Source: Nostoc sp. S4
GTDB lineage: Bacteria; Cyanobacteriota; Cyanobacteriia; Cyanobacteriales; Nostocaceae
Length of the DNA stretch: 43,745 bases
Direction of reading: 5' to 3'
Assembly (NCBI GenBank): GCA_029379225.1
Contig: JAQYWR010000059.1
Coordinates: forward strand, 1-43,745
Position numbers and translations under genes: made by a program. Under the pieces are notes generated by a model. It was not told where the DNA came from, made no database searches, and saw only the letters and a list, made by a program, of their open reading frames with translations. Below are positions 25,089 through 33,765 of the stretch, one piece after another. Every line of letters begins with the position of its first letter. The first letter of the stretch is position 1.

Positions 25089-25676
25089 ATTAAGCATAGG
25101 GCATTAGTAAGCCAGTGCGATATCTGTAATTTACGCCAAGACACATATCTTTTTAAGTAGGGCAGCACAGGTGTGCTACCCTACAAATGTATCAAAATAT
25201 ATAAAAATTTAAATTTATTACTATCAGGAAAAATTCTAGATATTTATGCTATCTTTATAAGTTTGCAGAAGAATTCCTGACTAATTAAAGACTAAATAAA
25301 GAATTTATTTGAGCGATCGCTATTTCTACATCCTCTTATATTCTAGAGATTAAAGCACTTCTAAAAAGTTAGAACACAAGAGTGGACTGGTTTTGTTACT
25401 ATCGACCCAAGAAACACCTCAGGACAATTAAAATATAGATTCATGGGTAATTTTTCTCTACACTCTACTACCAGTAGTTACTCGAAAAATTCCGATTACC
25501 CACGCATCTGGAAATAACATTGCTCGTAATTAAGTATTAGGTTTCAGACTCTTATCTCCACAGATAGCTTGGTTTTAGATAAAGTCTAAATCACAATCTC
25601 TAAGATAATTACGAATTAGCTTGATTGCTTTTGATAACGCCTCAGCAATTCACTCTTGTATTAGCGCAAAGACATA
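25089..25676. other. Long spacer upstream of hepC
   Basis: This stretch of nearly 590 bases inside the island holds a GC-rich palindrome (25157-25184) and a HIP1 octamer near 25314, and is otherwise AT-rich. Its length suggests that hepC-hepA have their own promoter. I see no exact GTA-N8-TAC NtcA site; the closest has a 9-base spacer (GTA at about 25451, in GGGTAATTTTTCTCTAC). Confidence 0.5.
25157..25184. repeat. Palindrome between the Wzc-type gene and hepC
   Basis: GTAGGGCAGCACA faces TGTGCTACCCTAC with one mismatch and almost no loop. It could act as a transcript 3'-end stem for the upstream genes, but no T-run follows. It resembles the dispersed GTAGGG palindromes common in cyanobacteria. 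Confidence 0.7.
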
Positions 25677-26390
25677 ATGACGACTTCAATAATTCCAGTT
25701 ATAGAGAACTTTTACGATCTAACCCCACAACGCCAAGCTCCTTGCTCTGGAGAATATACACTTTTATGGCGACGGGGTAAACTGTTGGTGAAGCCGCCAG
25801 GACGAGTCAAACTACCGTATTTAGCTTCATTAAATAGTCAGCGATCGCTAGTAGAATGCTTAAAACATTCTCCTGTAAATTTAGTGAGCATAGATGTAAA
25901 ACTGGGTAAAGATTTGCTACAGTTTTGGGCAGATGCCTGCAAACAAGCTCATAAGCCAATATTCTTACGCATACCTGCTAACAAGAAACAGCTAAAACAA
26001 GGTAATCAAACCTTTAGATGGTTACAGCAAATAATTGATTGGATTGTTGCTTTTTCGTTGCTGTTATTACTCAGTCCAGTTATCCTGGGATTGATTGTAT
26101 TGATGCAAATTTACTCGCCAAAGTCACTTTTTTGCCATGAATGGCGTGTTGGAGAAAAAGGTAGACTTTTTCGAGCCGTTAAATTTTCCACCACACTAAA
26201 CGACAACATTACACCGCTAGGGCGTTGGATGCATAAATCTAGCCTCAACAATTTACCATTATTACTTAATGTACTGCGTGGTGACATGAGTTTGATAGGA
26301 TCTCGTTCTTGGACTTTGACAGATGCAATACAACTAATCGAAGAAGAATACACAATTGAGAATTCGGAAATTTTTCTGTACGGTAATTGA
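25677..26390 (+). CDS. hepC: HepC, sugar-phosphate transferase-like heterocyst polysaccharide protein
   Basis: This 237-residue protein has a soluble N-terminal part (1-110), one membrane or re-entrant helix (about 121-144, IDWIVAFSLLLLLSPVIL) and a region related to bacterial polyprenyl-phosphate glycosyl-1-phosphate transferases: HEWRVGEKGRLFRAVKF, then LGRWMHKSSLNNLPLLLNVL and GDMSLIGSRS. The catalytic Asp-Glu of the family motif SLDELP is replaced by Asn191-Asn192, GPRP is GSRS, and the usual C-terminal 80 or so residues are missing. It sits directly before hepA, as hepC (alr2834) does in Anabaena PCC 7120, where mutants lack the envelope polysaccharide. Seen: family resemblance and lost residues. 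Inferred: a non-catalytic or altered role. Confidence 0.87.
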   Translation: MTTSIIPVIENFYDLTPQRQAPCSGEYTLLWRRGKLLVKPPGRVKLPYLASLNSQRSLVECLKHSPVNLVSIDVKLGKDLLQFWADACKQAHKPIFLRIPANKKQLKQGNQTFRWLQQIIDWIVAFSLLLLLSPVILGLIVLMQIYSPKSLFCHEWRVGEKGRLFRAVKFSTTLNDNITPLGRWMHKSSLNNLPLLLNVLRGDMSLIGSRSWTLTDAIQLIEEEYTIENSEIFLYGN

Positions 26391-26558
26391 TTGATGGTTT
26401 CACCGTTAGGATTCAGAATCTAGAATTTATCAGACTTTGATATCCAAGTTGAATAATTTGAATAAAATCAAGCAACCGTGTTATTAATTCTAGATTTTCA
26501 ATGATTCTGAATTCTGAATTTTCAATGATTTTGTACCCAATTATTGTTAAAAATATCT

Positions 26559-28400
26559 ATGCTTTTTAAACTCCCTCAACCAATCAGCAATCTGCTCAAA
26601 GCTACGAGCTTTTGGCAGGAGAACTATTTGATATTGCGAGAATTTACACACTTTCGTAAAATAGCAACATTAGCTCTAATATTCTCAATTTTGGCAGCAA
26701 CATTTGAGGGTGTCAGTATTGGTTTTTTGCTCTCATTTCTACAAAGCTTAACTAGTCCAAACGCTCAACCTGTCCAAACAGGAATAGAATGGTTTGATAT
26801 TTTTATTTTGGGAGCTAAGACATCTGCACTTAATCGTTTATACCGGATATCTTCGCTAATTTTATTGAGTACTTGGTTACGCGTTGCCTTCAATTATTTT
26901 GCCCAAGTTTATATAGAATTATCTCAATTGTATCTTGGCGATCGCTTACGTAAGCAAATTTTTGAACAGCTACAAGCATTATCCTTAAGTTACTTTGCTA
27001 AAACTCGTTCTGGGGAACTAATTAACACAATTACTACAGAAATCGAAAGGATCAGACAAGGCTTCAGTGCTGGAGCCTTTTTAGTTACTAGAGGACTGAC
27101 AACTTTTGTCTACTTAATATCAATGTTTCTGATATCATGGCAACTAACTCTGATTTCAGCGTTAATATTTACCCTTTTAGGTGTAGGATTATCAAATTTA
27201 AATGCCAGAGTTAGAGAATCAAGTTTTGGCATGACAACTGCTAATGCTAATTTTACATCAACAGCCGTAGAATTTATTAATGGCATTCGCACCGTTCACT
27301 CTTATGGTACTCAAGAATTTGAGCGCCAGCGTTACTACAAAGCTAGCGATAAAGTAGTAAGTACTACAACTAAAGTTGTTTTCACTTGGACACTTGTCAA
27401 GCCAATTGCCGAAGGGGTAGCTACTACGGTGTTGGTGGGAATGATTATTTTAGCATTCACTAGTCTAGTTAGTAATGGAACGCTACAAGTTGCTTCTTTA
27501 TTAACATTTTTCTTTGTACTATTTCGTTTTATCCCATTCGTTCAAGATATTAATGGTACAAGAGCATTTCTCAGTACTTTACACGGCTCGGCAGACAACA
27601 TTAAAAATTTGTTAAAAAGTGATGATAAAAATTATTTTCAAAATGGACATATTAAATTTAATGGGTTAAAAAGGTCAATAAATTTAGTATCTGTAGATTT
27701 TGGCTACGACATTGAAAATCCGGTGTTGCATAATATTACCCTAACCATCGAAAAGGGAAAAATGACAGCTTTAGTCGGAGCCTCTGGTGCTGGTAAAACA
27801 ACGCTTGCTGATTTGATTCCCCGATTTTATAATGCCACAGAAGGAAGTCTTTTTATCGATGAAATTGATATCCGATTGTTTGAAATCAACTCCTTACGTC
27901 GCAAAATAGCTGTTGTCAGTCAAGATACTTTTATCTTCAATACCACAGTTTGGCAAAATATTAGTTATGGGACTCAAGACGCTACAAATGATGAAATTAA
28001 AGAAGCTGCTAAATTAGCGAATGCACTAGAATTTATTTTAGAAATGCCAGAAGGTTTTAATACCCAATTAGGAGATAGGGGTGTTAGATTATCTGGAGGA
28101 CAAAGACAGCGAATTGCTATTGCACGAGCGCTACTAAGGAACCCAGAAATTTTAATTTTGGATGAAGCAACCAGCGCCTTAGATTCTGTATCCGAACGCT
28201 TAATTCAAGATTCATTAGAAAAGCTATCTGTTGGCAGAACAGTAATTGCGATCGCTCACCGTCTTTCTACTATTTCTAAAGCAGATAAAGTCGTAGTATT
28301 GGAAGCAGGACGGATAGTAGAACAAGGCAAATATCAAGAATTACTTGGACGCAAAGGTAAGCTTTGGGAATATCATCAAATGCAATATTATAATTCGTAA
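26559..28400 (+). CDS. hepA: HepA, ABC exporter for heterocyst envelope polysaccharide
   Basis: This 613-residue half-transporter has an N-terminal six-helix membrane domain (about 35-330) fused to an ATPase domain. ATPase motifs are complete: Walker A GASGAGKTT (about 406), Q-loop VVSQDTFIF, signature LSGGQRQR (about 510), Walker B ILILDEATSALD (about 530) and switch His in AIAHRLS (about 565). As a homodimer it would resemble MsbA or the lipid-linked oligosaccharide flippase PglK. hepA (alr2835) is required in Anabaena for the heterocyst polysaccharide layer and is induced during differentiation. ATG 26559 gives the conserved MLFKLPQPISNLLKAT start; a TTG five codons earlier is not preferred. 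The spacer from hepC contains repeated TTTTCAATGATT motifs. Confidence 0.94.
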   Translation: MLFKLPQPISNLLKATSFWQENYLILREFTHFRKIATLALIFSILAATFEGVSIGFLLSFLQSLTSPNAQPVQTGIEWFDIFILGAKTSALNRLYRISSLILLSTWLRVAFNYFAQVYIELSQLYLGDRLRKQIFEQLQALSLSYFAKTRSGELINTITTEIERIRQGFSAGAFLVTRGLTTFVYLISMFLISWQLTLISALIFTLLGVGLSNLNARVRESSFGMTTANANFTSTAVEFINGIRTVHSYGTQEFERQRYYKASDKVVSTTTKVVFTWTLVKPIAEGVATTVLVGMIILAFTSLVSNGTLQVASLLTFFFVLFRFIPFVQDINGTRAFLSTLHGSADNIKNLLKSDDKNYFQNGHIKFNGLKRSINLVSVDFGYDIENPVLHNITLTIEKGKMTALVGASGAGKTTLADLIPRFYNATEGSLFIDEIDIRLFEINSLRRKIAVVSQDTFIFNTTVWQNISYGTQDATNDEIKEAAKLANALEFILEMPEGFNTQLGDRGVRLSGGQRQRIAIARALLRNPEILILDEATSALDSVSERLIQDSLEKLSVGRTVIAIAHRLSTISKADKVVVLEAGRIVEQGKYQELLGRKGKLWEYHQMQYYNS

Positions 28401-28485
28401 TCCTCGTCTCCAGCGAGAAGCAAGCTACGTAATTCATTAATTACAAATTGATTATTTTACTCAATTACTTATAAAGGAAAAACCA

Positions 28486-29325
28486 ATGGTAAATTTAGGC
28501 TACCATACTGCTAAAACTCAGGGTAAATTTAATCGTTCTCTATATAAAGCAGCACTTTCTAAAATTGTCAGCATCCCGATAAAACAAACTCAGAAAGTTC
28601 CGATAAATGTCTATGCCTTATCATGCGAACGCGATTTGCCAGAACAAGTGGCAAGTATTCGCTCATTCATCCGTCATGTCGGGATTCCAAATACATTCAC
28701 AGTAGTTTCTGATGGCAGTTACACTGATTCTAGTTGTAATTTACTCCGCTGCATTCATCCTTGCGTTCAGGTAATACTTTTACAGAACTTCGTAAGAACA
28801 GATTTACCTCAATGTGTTGTTGATTATGCCCAACTGCATCCAATGGGTAAAAAATTGTCAGCATTAATGTCAATTCCTATTAATGGAACTACAATTTATA
28901 CCGATTCAGATATTTTATTTTTTCCCGGCGGTATAGACTTAATTGATTTAAATAACTCAAACGATAAGTTCTCGCTTTATTTACCTGATTGTTCTATGTC
29001 GCTAGATAAACGAATTATTTATGATGAATCTGAGAAATTAAATCCAGTCAATGGGGGATTTATATTATTTAGACATGAATTTGACTGGGATTATGCAATC
29101 AAACGTTTAGCAAATCTTCCAGAAGCTCCTAGTTATTTTACCGAACAAACAATTGTACATTTGACAATGCATCACAATCATGGTCAGCCTCTATGCCCAA
29201 AAAAATATGTTCTGAATGTAGAAGACCAGTTTATATATCCAGATAAATCTGCAAGTAAAAATATTGCTCTTAGGCACTATGTTAGTGATGTTAGACATAA
29301 ATTTTGGTTTAATGTTGGCAGATAA
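28486..29325 (+). CDS. Putative GT-A glycosyltransferase of unclassified family
   Basis: This 279-residue soluble protein begins with a basic stretch and then INVYALSCERDLPEQVASIR. It contains TIYTDSDILFFPGG, a probable DxD metal site at about residues 146-148, followed by NPVNGGFILFRHEFDW and FTEQTIVHL, and ends HYVSDVRHKFWFN. This order (DxD, N-x-G-x-F, then a late His) is what GT8-like and related GT-A enzymes show, but I do not recognise a named family. AAAGGA precedes the ATG. It follows hepA by 85 bases on the same strand and precedes three more glycosyltransferases, so a role in building the same glycan is the best guess. Confidence 0.75.
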   Translation: MVNLGYHTAKTQGKFNRSLYKAALSKIVSIPIKQTQKVPINVYALSCERDLPEQVASIRSFIRHVGIPNTFTVVSDGSYTDSSCNLLRCIHPCVQVILLQNFVRTDLPQCVVDYAQLHPMGKKLSALMSIPINGTTIYTDSDILFFPGGIDLIDLNNSNDKFSLYLPDCSMSLDKRIIYDESEKLNPVNGGFILFRHEFDWDYAIKRLANLPEAPSYFTEQTIVHLTMHHNHGQPLCPKKYVLNVEDQFIYPDKSASKNIALRHYVSDVRHKFWFNVGR

Positions 29326-29393
29326 ACTGATGAAATATAGCCTAGATATACGAACAATCAAATTAATAATTATATGTAAATAATTGAGGATTA

Positions 29394-30569
29394 ATGCCTA
29401 AAATAATTAATCATTTCAAGCAAAATAAATTGCATGAAGAAGTTTTTGCAGAAAACCTAATTTATCAATGCTCCAATTTTGAAGTAGGTGAAGGCGGAGG
29501 TGTTGAAACTTATTTAGGTTCTCTGTTTGAACATCGTTCGCCTGATATTAGCGATCGCGCGATCAAATCGCTCAATAATATTGACCAAAGCCAGTTCAAA
29601 TTACTGCACCTCCACAGTCCAGATTTACTATTGCAGCTTACAGGTGAATGTCCTACAGCTTTTAGCGTTCATAATCATGCATTGTATTGTCCTAGTGGTA
29701 CAAAGTATTTAGCTGGAGAGCGGACGATCTGCGAGCGCAACTTTTCTTATTTAGGATGTACCTGGGGTAAATTAGTAGATAAATGTGGCAGCCGTAAACC
29801 TTTAAGAACTTTTAGAGAAATTCAAAGTACTCAACAATTTTTAGATATATTAAAAAAGCTAAAAGTAACTTTTATTGCTAATAGCGAATATGTACGTCAA
29901 CAGTTAATTAAAAACGGTATACCAACCGAGCAAACTGTCACAGTACACTGTGGAATTTCTCTACCAAAAATATCAACTGTACCTCTAAGTTTAGAAGTCC
30001 ACCAAAATCAAAGAATTTTATTTGCTGGTCGGATTGTTTCTGATAAAGGCTTAGAATGGTTGATTAAAACCTTAATACATACAAATCCGCAAATTAAACT
30101 TGATATTGCCGGTGAAGGTTGGGAACGACCACGCTTAGAAAAATTAGCAAATACCTTAGGATTGAGTAACCGAATTACTTGGCATGGTTGGTGCGATCGC
30201 CATCAATTAAATCAACTATATCAACAGTGTTTTGCAGTCATCTTTCCCAGTGTTTGGCCTGAACCTGCTGGTCTTGTGACTCTCGAAGCATACGCTCGTT
30301 ATCGACCTGTAATTGGTAGTGCAGTCGGAGGTATTCCCGAACATTTACAAGATGGAGACACGGGTATTCTTGTTCCTAGTAATAACGTGAAAAAATTAGC
30401 CCAAGCTATTAATTTTTTGTCTAGAAATTATCAAAAAAGCCGAGAGATGGGCGTACAAGGTTATGCTTTATTGATGAAAAACTTTACAATGGATACTCAC
30501 GTAAAAAACCTGCAAACAATTTATGCAAAAACAATAGCCGATTTTTATTCTCCAGATAAAAAAATATAG
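29394..30569 (+). CDS. Family 4 glycosyltransferase
   Basis: This 391-residue GT-B enzyme has an early EGGGVETYLGSLF acceptor-side loop (about 34-45), KLLHLHSP and FSVHNHALYCPSG in the N-terminal domain, and a donor domain with ILFAGRIVSDKGLEWLI, IAGEGWERPRLEKLA, ITWHGWCDR and FPSVWPEPAGLVTLEAYAR, which contains an intact E-x7-E pair. A Cys-rich stretch (CPSGTKYLAGERTICERNF..GCTWG) in the N-terminal half may bind a metal or be structural. No membrane segment is present. ATG is preceded by GAGGATTA. It is part of the continuous run after hepA. Confidence 0.9.
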   Translation: MPKIINHFKQNKLHEEVFAENLIYQCSNFEVGEGGGVETYLGSLFEHRSPDISDRAIKSLNNIDQSQFKLLHLHSPDLLLQLTGECPTAFSVHNHALYCPSGTKYLAGERTICERNFSYLGCTWGKLVDKCGSRKPLRTFREIQSTQQFLDILKKLKVTFIANSEYVRQQLIKNGIPTEQTVTVHCGISLPKISTVPLSLEVHQNQRILFAGRIVSDKGLEWLIKTLIHTNPQIKLDIAGEGWERPRLEKLANTLGLSNRITWHGWCDRHQLNQLYQQCFAVIFPSVWPEPAGLVTLEAYARYRPVIGSAVGGIPEHLQDGDTGILVPSNNVKKLAQAINFLSRNYQKSREMGVQGYALLMKNFTMDTHVKNLQTIYAKTIADFYSPDKKI

Positions 30570-30600
30570 AGTATTCCTCAATAAATTAACAGATAAAAAT

Positions 30601-31584
30601 ATGTCATTGCATCAACAACCATTAGTTAGCGTTATTATTCCTACCTATAATCGACCGGAGTATCTCAAGCAAGCGATCGCTAGCGCTGTTCAACAAACTT
30701 ATCAAAATATTGAAATTATTGTTTCTGATAATTGCAGTCTAGAAAATCCCCAAGCCATTGTCGCATCTTTTGATGATTCACGCATTCGATTTTGGCGACA
30801 TCAGCAAAACGTTGGTATGCTGGCTAATCAGCAACATGCCTTCAAAATGGCGCAAGGTAAATACGTTGCTAGCCTTCACGACGATGATATGTGGAATCAA
30901 GACTTTTTAGCAAAACTTGTACCACCATTAGAAGAAAATCCTGACTTAATTCTCGCTTTTTGCGACCAATATATTATAGATGCAAATGGTATAATTAATC
31001 ATATTGGAACAGAAGAAAATACACGCGGTTACAAGCGCGATCAACTCAGACCAGGAATTCATCAACCTTTCTCCAAAATTGGATTGATAGATAAAAGTAT
31101 ACCCACTGCTGCATCTTGTGTAATTCGTAATCACTGTGTTGATTGGGATAGCATTCCCTTAGAAATTGGTGGAATGTGGGATTTATATTTAACCTATCTC
31201 TGCTGTACATCTGGTCATGGTGCTTACTACTATCCAGAAAGACTAACGCGATATCGTGCCCACGAGCAAACTGATACCATGCTTAGTGGTAGTCGAGATG
31301 TACAGGCAAAAATTCGCAAAGCTAAAAACGAAATATTTTGTTATCGAGCCTTAATGGAAGACACTCGCCTACAAGAATTTAGCACACACTTTCAACAAAA
31401 ATGGTTAGAAGCTAATACCACATTGGGAATTGGTTTACTGCGAAACGAACAGATAGCCGCAGCGCGTCCTTATTTTTGGCAGGCGTTGAAAAAACAAAAA
31501 TTTAATCTGCGAACTCTCACCGCACTGACTCTCAGTTTTACGCCGCGAATTTTCACAAATAAATTAATAGGATTCTCGAAATAA
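30601..31584 (+). CDS. Family 2 glycosyltransferase
   Basis: This 327-residue GT-A enzyme opens PLVSVIIPTYNRPEYLKQAI, followed by IIVSDNCSLENPQ and the DxD-type SLHDDDMW (about 98-105). The late motif RYRAHEQTDT is typical of GT2 proteins in O-antigen and EPS clusters. There is no membrane segment. The gene starts 31 bases after the previous stop. By order it may correspond to one of alr2836-alr2838 in Anabaena, but I cannot decide which without alignment. Confidence 0.9.
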   Translation: MSLHQQPLVSVIIPTYNRPEYLKQAIASAVQQTYQNIEIIVSDNCSLENPQAIVASFDDSRIRFWRHQQNVGMLANQQHAFKMAQGKYVASLHDDDMWNQDFLAKLVPPLEENPDLILAFCDQYIIDANGIINHIGTEENTRGYKRDQLRPGIHQPFSKIGLIDKSIPTAASCVIRNHCVDWDSIPLEIGGMWDLYLTYLCCTSGHGAYYYPERLTRYRAHEQTDTMLSGSRDVQAKIRKAKNEIFCYRALMEDTRLQEFSTHFQQKWLEANTTLGIGLLRNEQIAAARPYFWQALKKQKFNLRTLTALTLSFTPRIFTNKLIGFSK

Positions 31585-31650
31585 GATATAAACTGTTATC
31601 AATTATATAGTGATTTTTAACGAACTACAAACAACACAAATAAAACTCTC

Positions 31651-31690
31651 CTTAACTCTCTGCGCCTTTGCGTCTCTGCGTGAGCTTTTC
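31651..31690. repeat. Fragment of repeat family A arm
   Basis: CTCTGCGCCTTTGCGTCTCTGCGTGAGC matches the outer arms of the family A elements at 13051, 17883 and 18584, without the central hairpin. It lies just upstream of the next glycosyltransferase start. Confidence 0.6.
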
Positions 31691-31708
31691 TTTCTAAAAA
31701 AATAGTGT

Positions 31709-32911
31709 ATGAAACTTTGTATTATTACCCATAAAATCAAAAAAGGTGATGGTCAAGGCCGAGTAAACTACGAAGTTGCCCAAGAAGCAATCTGTCGTGG
31801 TCATCACCTAACATTATTAGCCAGTGAAATTGCACCAGAACTAGAACACAATACTCAAGTTGATTGGATTAAAATTCCAGTCAAAGGCTATCCCAGCGAA
31901 TTGATTCGTAATTTCATCTTTGCTCAAAAAAGTGCAAATTGGTTACACAAACATCGCTCTAACATTGATTTAATCAAAATCAATGGCGCGATTAATATGG
32001 CCGCTGCTGACGTGAATGCTGTACATTTTGTCCACAGTTCATGGTTGCGATCGCCAGTTCATATTTCCCGCAATCGCCGAGATTTATATGGTTTGTATCA
32101 GTGGCTATTTACTGCTTTTAACGCCCGTTGGGAAAAACAAGCTTTTCAAAAAGCTCAAGTCGTTGTAGCCGTATCCGAAAAGGTAGCCCAGGAATTAATT
32201 AACATTGGCGTACCCCGTTCTCGGATTCGGGTAATTGTCAATGGAGTAGACCTCGAAGAGTTTACCCCTGGTACAAGCCACCGCCAACAATTAGGTTTAC
32301 CAGAAAATGTCACCCTAGCACTGTTTGCTGGAGACATCCGCACACCTAGAAAGAACTTAGATACAGTCCTGCACGCCTTAACCAAAGTTCCCGATTTACA
32401 TCTGGTAGTGGTGGGTCACATCGAAGGTAGTCCCTTCCCCCAATTAGCCGCTTCCTTGGGGTTAAACGAACGCGTGCATTTTGTGGGATTTCGCCGTGAT
32501 ATCCCCGAAATTATGCGTGCAGTAGATTTATTTATTTTTCCTTCCCGATATGAAGCTTGCAGCCTCGTATTGTTAGAAGCACTTGCTTCCGGACTGCCGG
32601 TAATTACTGCCACAGCTACCGGAGGTGCAGAGTTAGTAACACCAGAATGCGGTATCGTCTTACCCGACTCAGATGATATCGATGCATTAGCAATGGCGCT
32701 GATGTCCTTAGTGAGCGAACAAGCGCCGATCCAACAAATGGGTCAAACCGCTCGTTCTGTAGCAGAACAACACAGCTGGACTACTATGGCACAAACTTAT
32801 GTGGATCTATTCGAGGAGTTAAGCAAGAATGCTCAACACCGTTCTCATACCAACTTATCGCCGTCCACAAGACCTCTCACGCTGCCTTTTAGCATTACAG
32901 GAGCAAACTAA
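31709..32911 (+). CDS. Family 4 glycosyltransferase
   Basis: This 400-residue GT-B enzyme starts MKLCIITHKIKKGDGQGRVNYE. Other features are VHFVHSSWLRSPVH (acceptor side), VVAVSEKVAQELINIGVP, then ALFAGDIRTPRKNLDTVLHAL (donor lysine region), VHFVGFRRDIPEIM and FPSRYEACSLVLLEALASG with the E-x7-E pair. The last 28 or so residues (from the KNAQHRSH segment) overlap the start of the next gene by 83 bases and look like a low-complexity extension past the end of the fold. By position it corresponds to alr2839, required for the Anabaena heterocyst polysaccharide. Confidence 0.9.
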   Translation: MKLCIITHKIKKGDGQGRVNYEVAQEAICRGHHLTLLASEIAPELEHNTQVDWIKIPVKGYPSELIRNFIFAQKSANWLHKHRSNIDLIKINGAINMAAADVNAVHFVHSSWLRSPVHISRNRRDLYGLYQWLFTAFNARWEKQAFQKAQVVVAVSEKVAQELINIGVPRSRIRVIVNGVDLEEFTPGTSHRQQLGLPENVTLALFAGDIRTPRKNLDTVLHALTKVPDLHLVVVGHIEGSPFPQLAASLGLNERVHFVGFRRDIPEIMRAVDLFIFPSRYEACSLVLLEALASGLPVITATATGGAELVTPECGIVLPDSDDIDALAMALMSLVSEQAPIQQMGQTARSVAEQHSWTTMAQTYVDLFEELSKNAQHRSHTNLSPSTRPLTLPFSITGAN

Positions 32912-33755
32912 ACCAGCCCATCAGGTGATAGTGGTTGTCCGCGACACGGATGCAGAAACTTGGGAATTTCTCTCCCAATTCAAAGCAGACATCCCACTAC
33001 AAACTGTGACAGTCACCCAAGCGGGGGTAGTAGCAGCCCTGAACGCCGGACTGGCAGAGGTGGAGGGGGATATTGTTTCCATTACTGATGATGATGCTGC
33101 ACCCCACCCCGATTGGTTAGAGCGCATCGTCACTTACTTTATCTGTGATAGTCGCCTTGGCGGTCTTGGTGGGCGTGATTGGATACATCATGGCAACAAA
33201 TTAGAAGATGACTCCTGCCAGATTGTTGGTCGGTTGCAGTGGTTTGGGCGCGTAATTGGCAACCATCATCTAGGAGTAGGAGAACCCCGCGAAGTCGATG
33301 TTCTCAAAGGCGTAAACATGAGTTTTCGCAAACAGGCAATTGGAAAATTGCAGTTTGACGAGCGGATGCGAGGTACAGGAGCGCAAGTACACTTTGAAAT
33401 GGCATTCACGCTGGCATTAAAGCGAGCTGGTTGGAAGATAATTTACGACCCTAATGTTGCTGTAGAACATTACCCAGCACAGCGTTTTGACGAAGACCTG
33501 CGAAACAACTTTAATGAAATTGCCTTGATTAATTTAGTTCATAATGAAACTTTAGTTTTATTAGAACATCTATCATTTATCCGCCGAATTGTATTTTTAT
33601 TCTGGGCAATATTAGTTGGAACTTGCGAAAGTTTAGGTTTAATCCAATGGCTGAGATTTTTACCCAGCCAAGGACAGTTGGCAACTAAGAAGTTGTTAGC
33701 ATCCTGGTCTGGACGTTGGCAAGGATATAAAAAATTCGTAATTCATAATTCGTAA
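32829..33755 (+). CDS. Family 2 glycosyltransferase
   Basis: This 308-residue protein begins MLNTVLIPTYRRPQDLSRCLLALQEQTK and has VVVRDTDAETWEF in place of the usual nucleotide-binding DxxS region, then SITDDDAAPHPDW (DxD site, about 79-91). Its C-terminal part has one hydrophobic helix (IVFLFWAILVGTCESLGLI, about 255-273). The start lies 83 bases inside the upstream GT4 gene in another frame. No shorter start keeps the TYRRP strand, so the overlap is real and implies translational coupling. By position it resembles alr2840. Confidence 0.9.
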   Translation: MLNTVLIPTYRRPQDLSRCLLALQEQTKPAHQVIVVVRDTDAETWEFLSQFKADIPLQTVTVTQAGVVAALNAGLAEVEGDIVSITDDDAAPHPDWLERIVTYFICDSRLGGLGGRDWIHHGNKLEDDSCQIVGRLQWFGRVIGNHHLGVGEPREVDVLKGVNMSFRKQAIGKLQFDERMRGTGAQVHFEMAFTLALKRAGWKIIYDPNVAVEHYPAQRFDEDLRNNFNEIALINLVHNETLVLLEHLSFIRRIVFLFWAILVGTCESLGLIQWLRFLPSQGQLATKKLLASWSGRWQGYKKFVIHNS

Positions 33756-33765
33756 TTGATATTGA

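Noticed and set aside
25441..25475. Possible NtcA site upstream of hepC
   Set aside because: The GTA and TAC halves are nine bases apart instead of eight and no placed -10 box follows.
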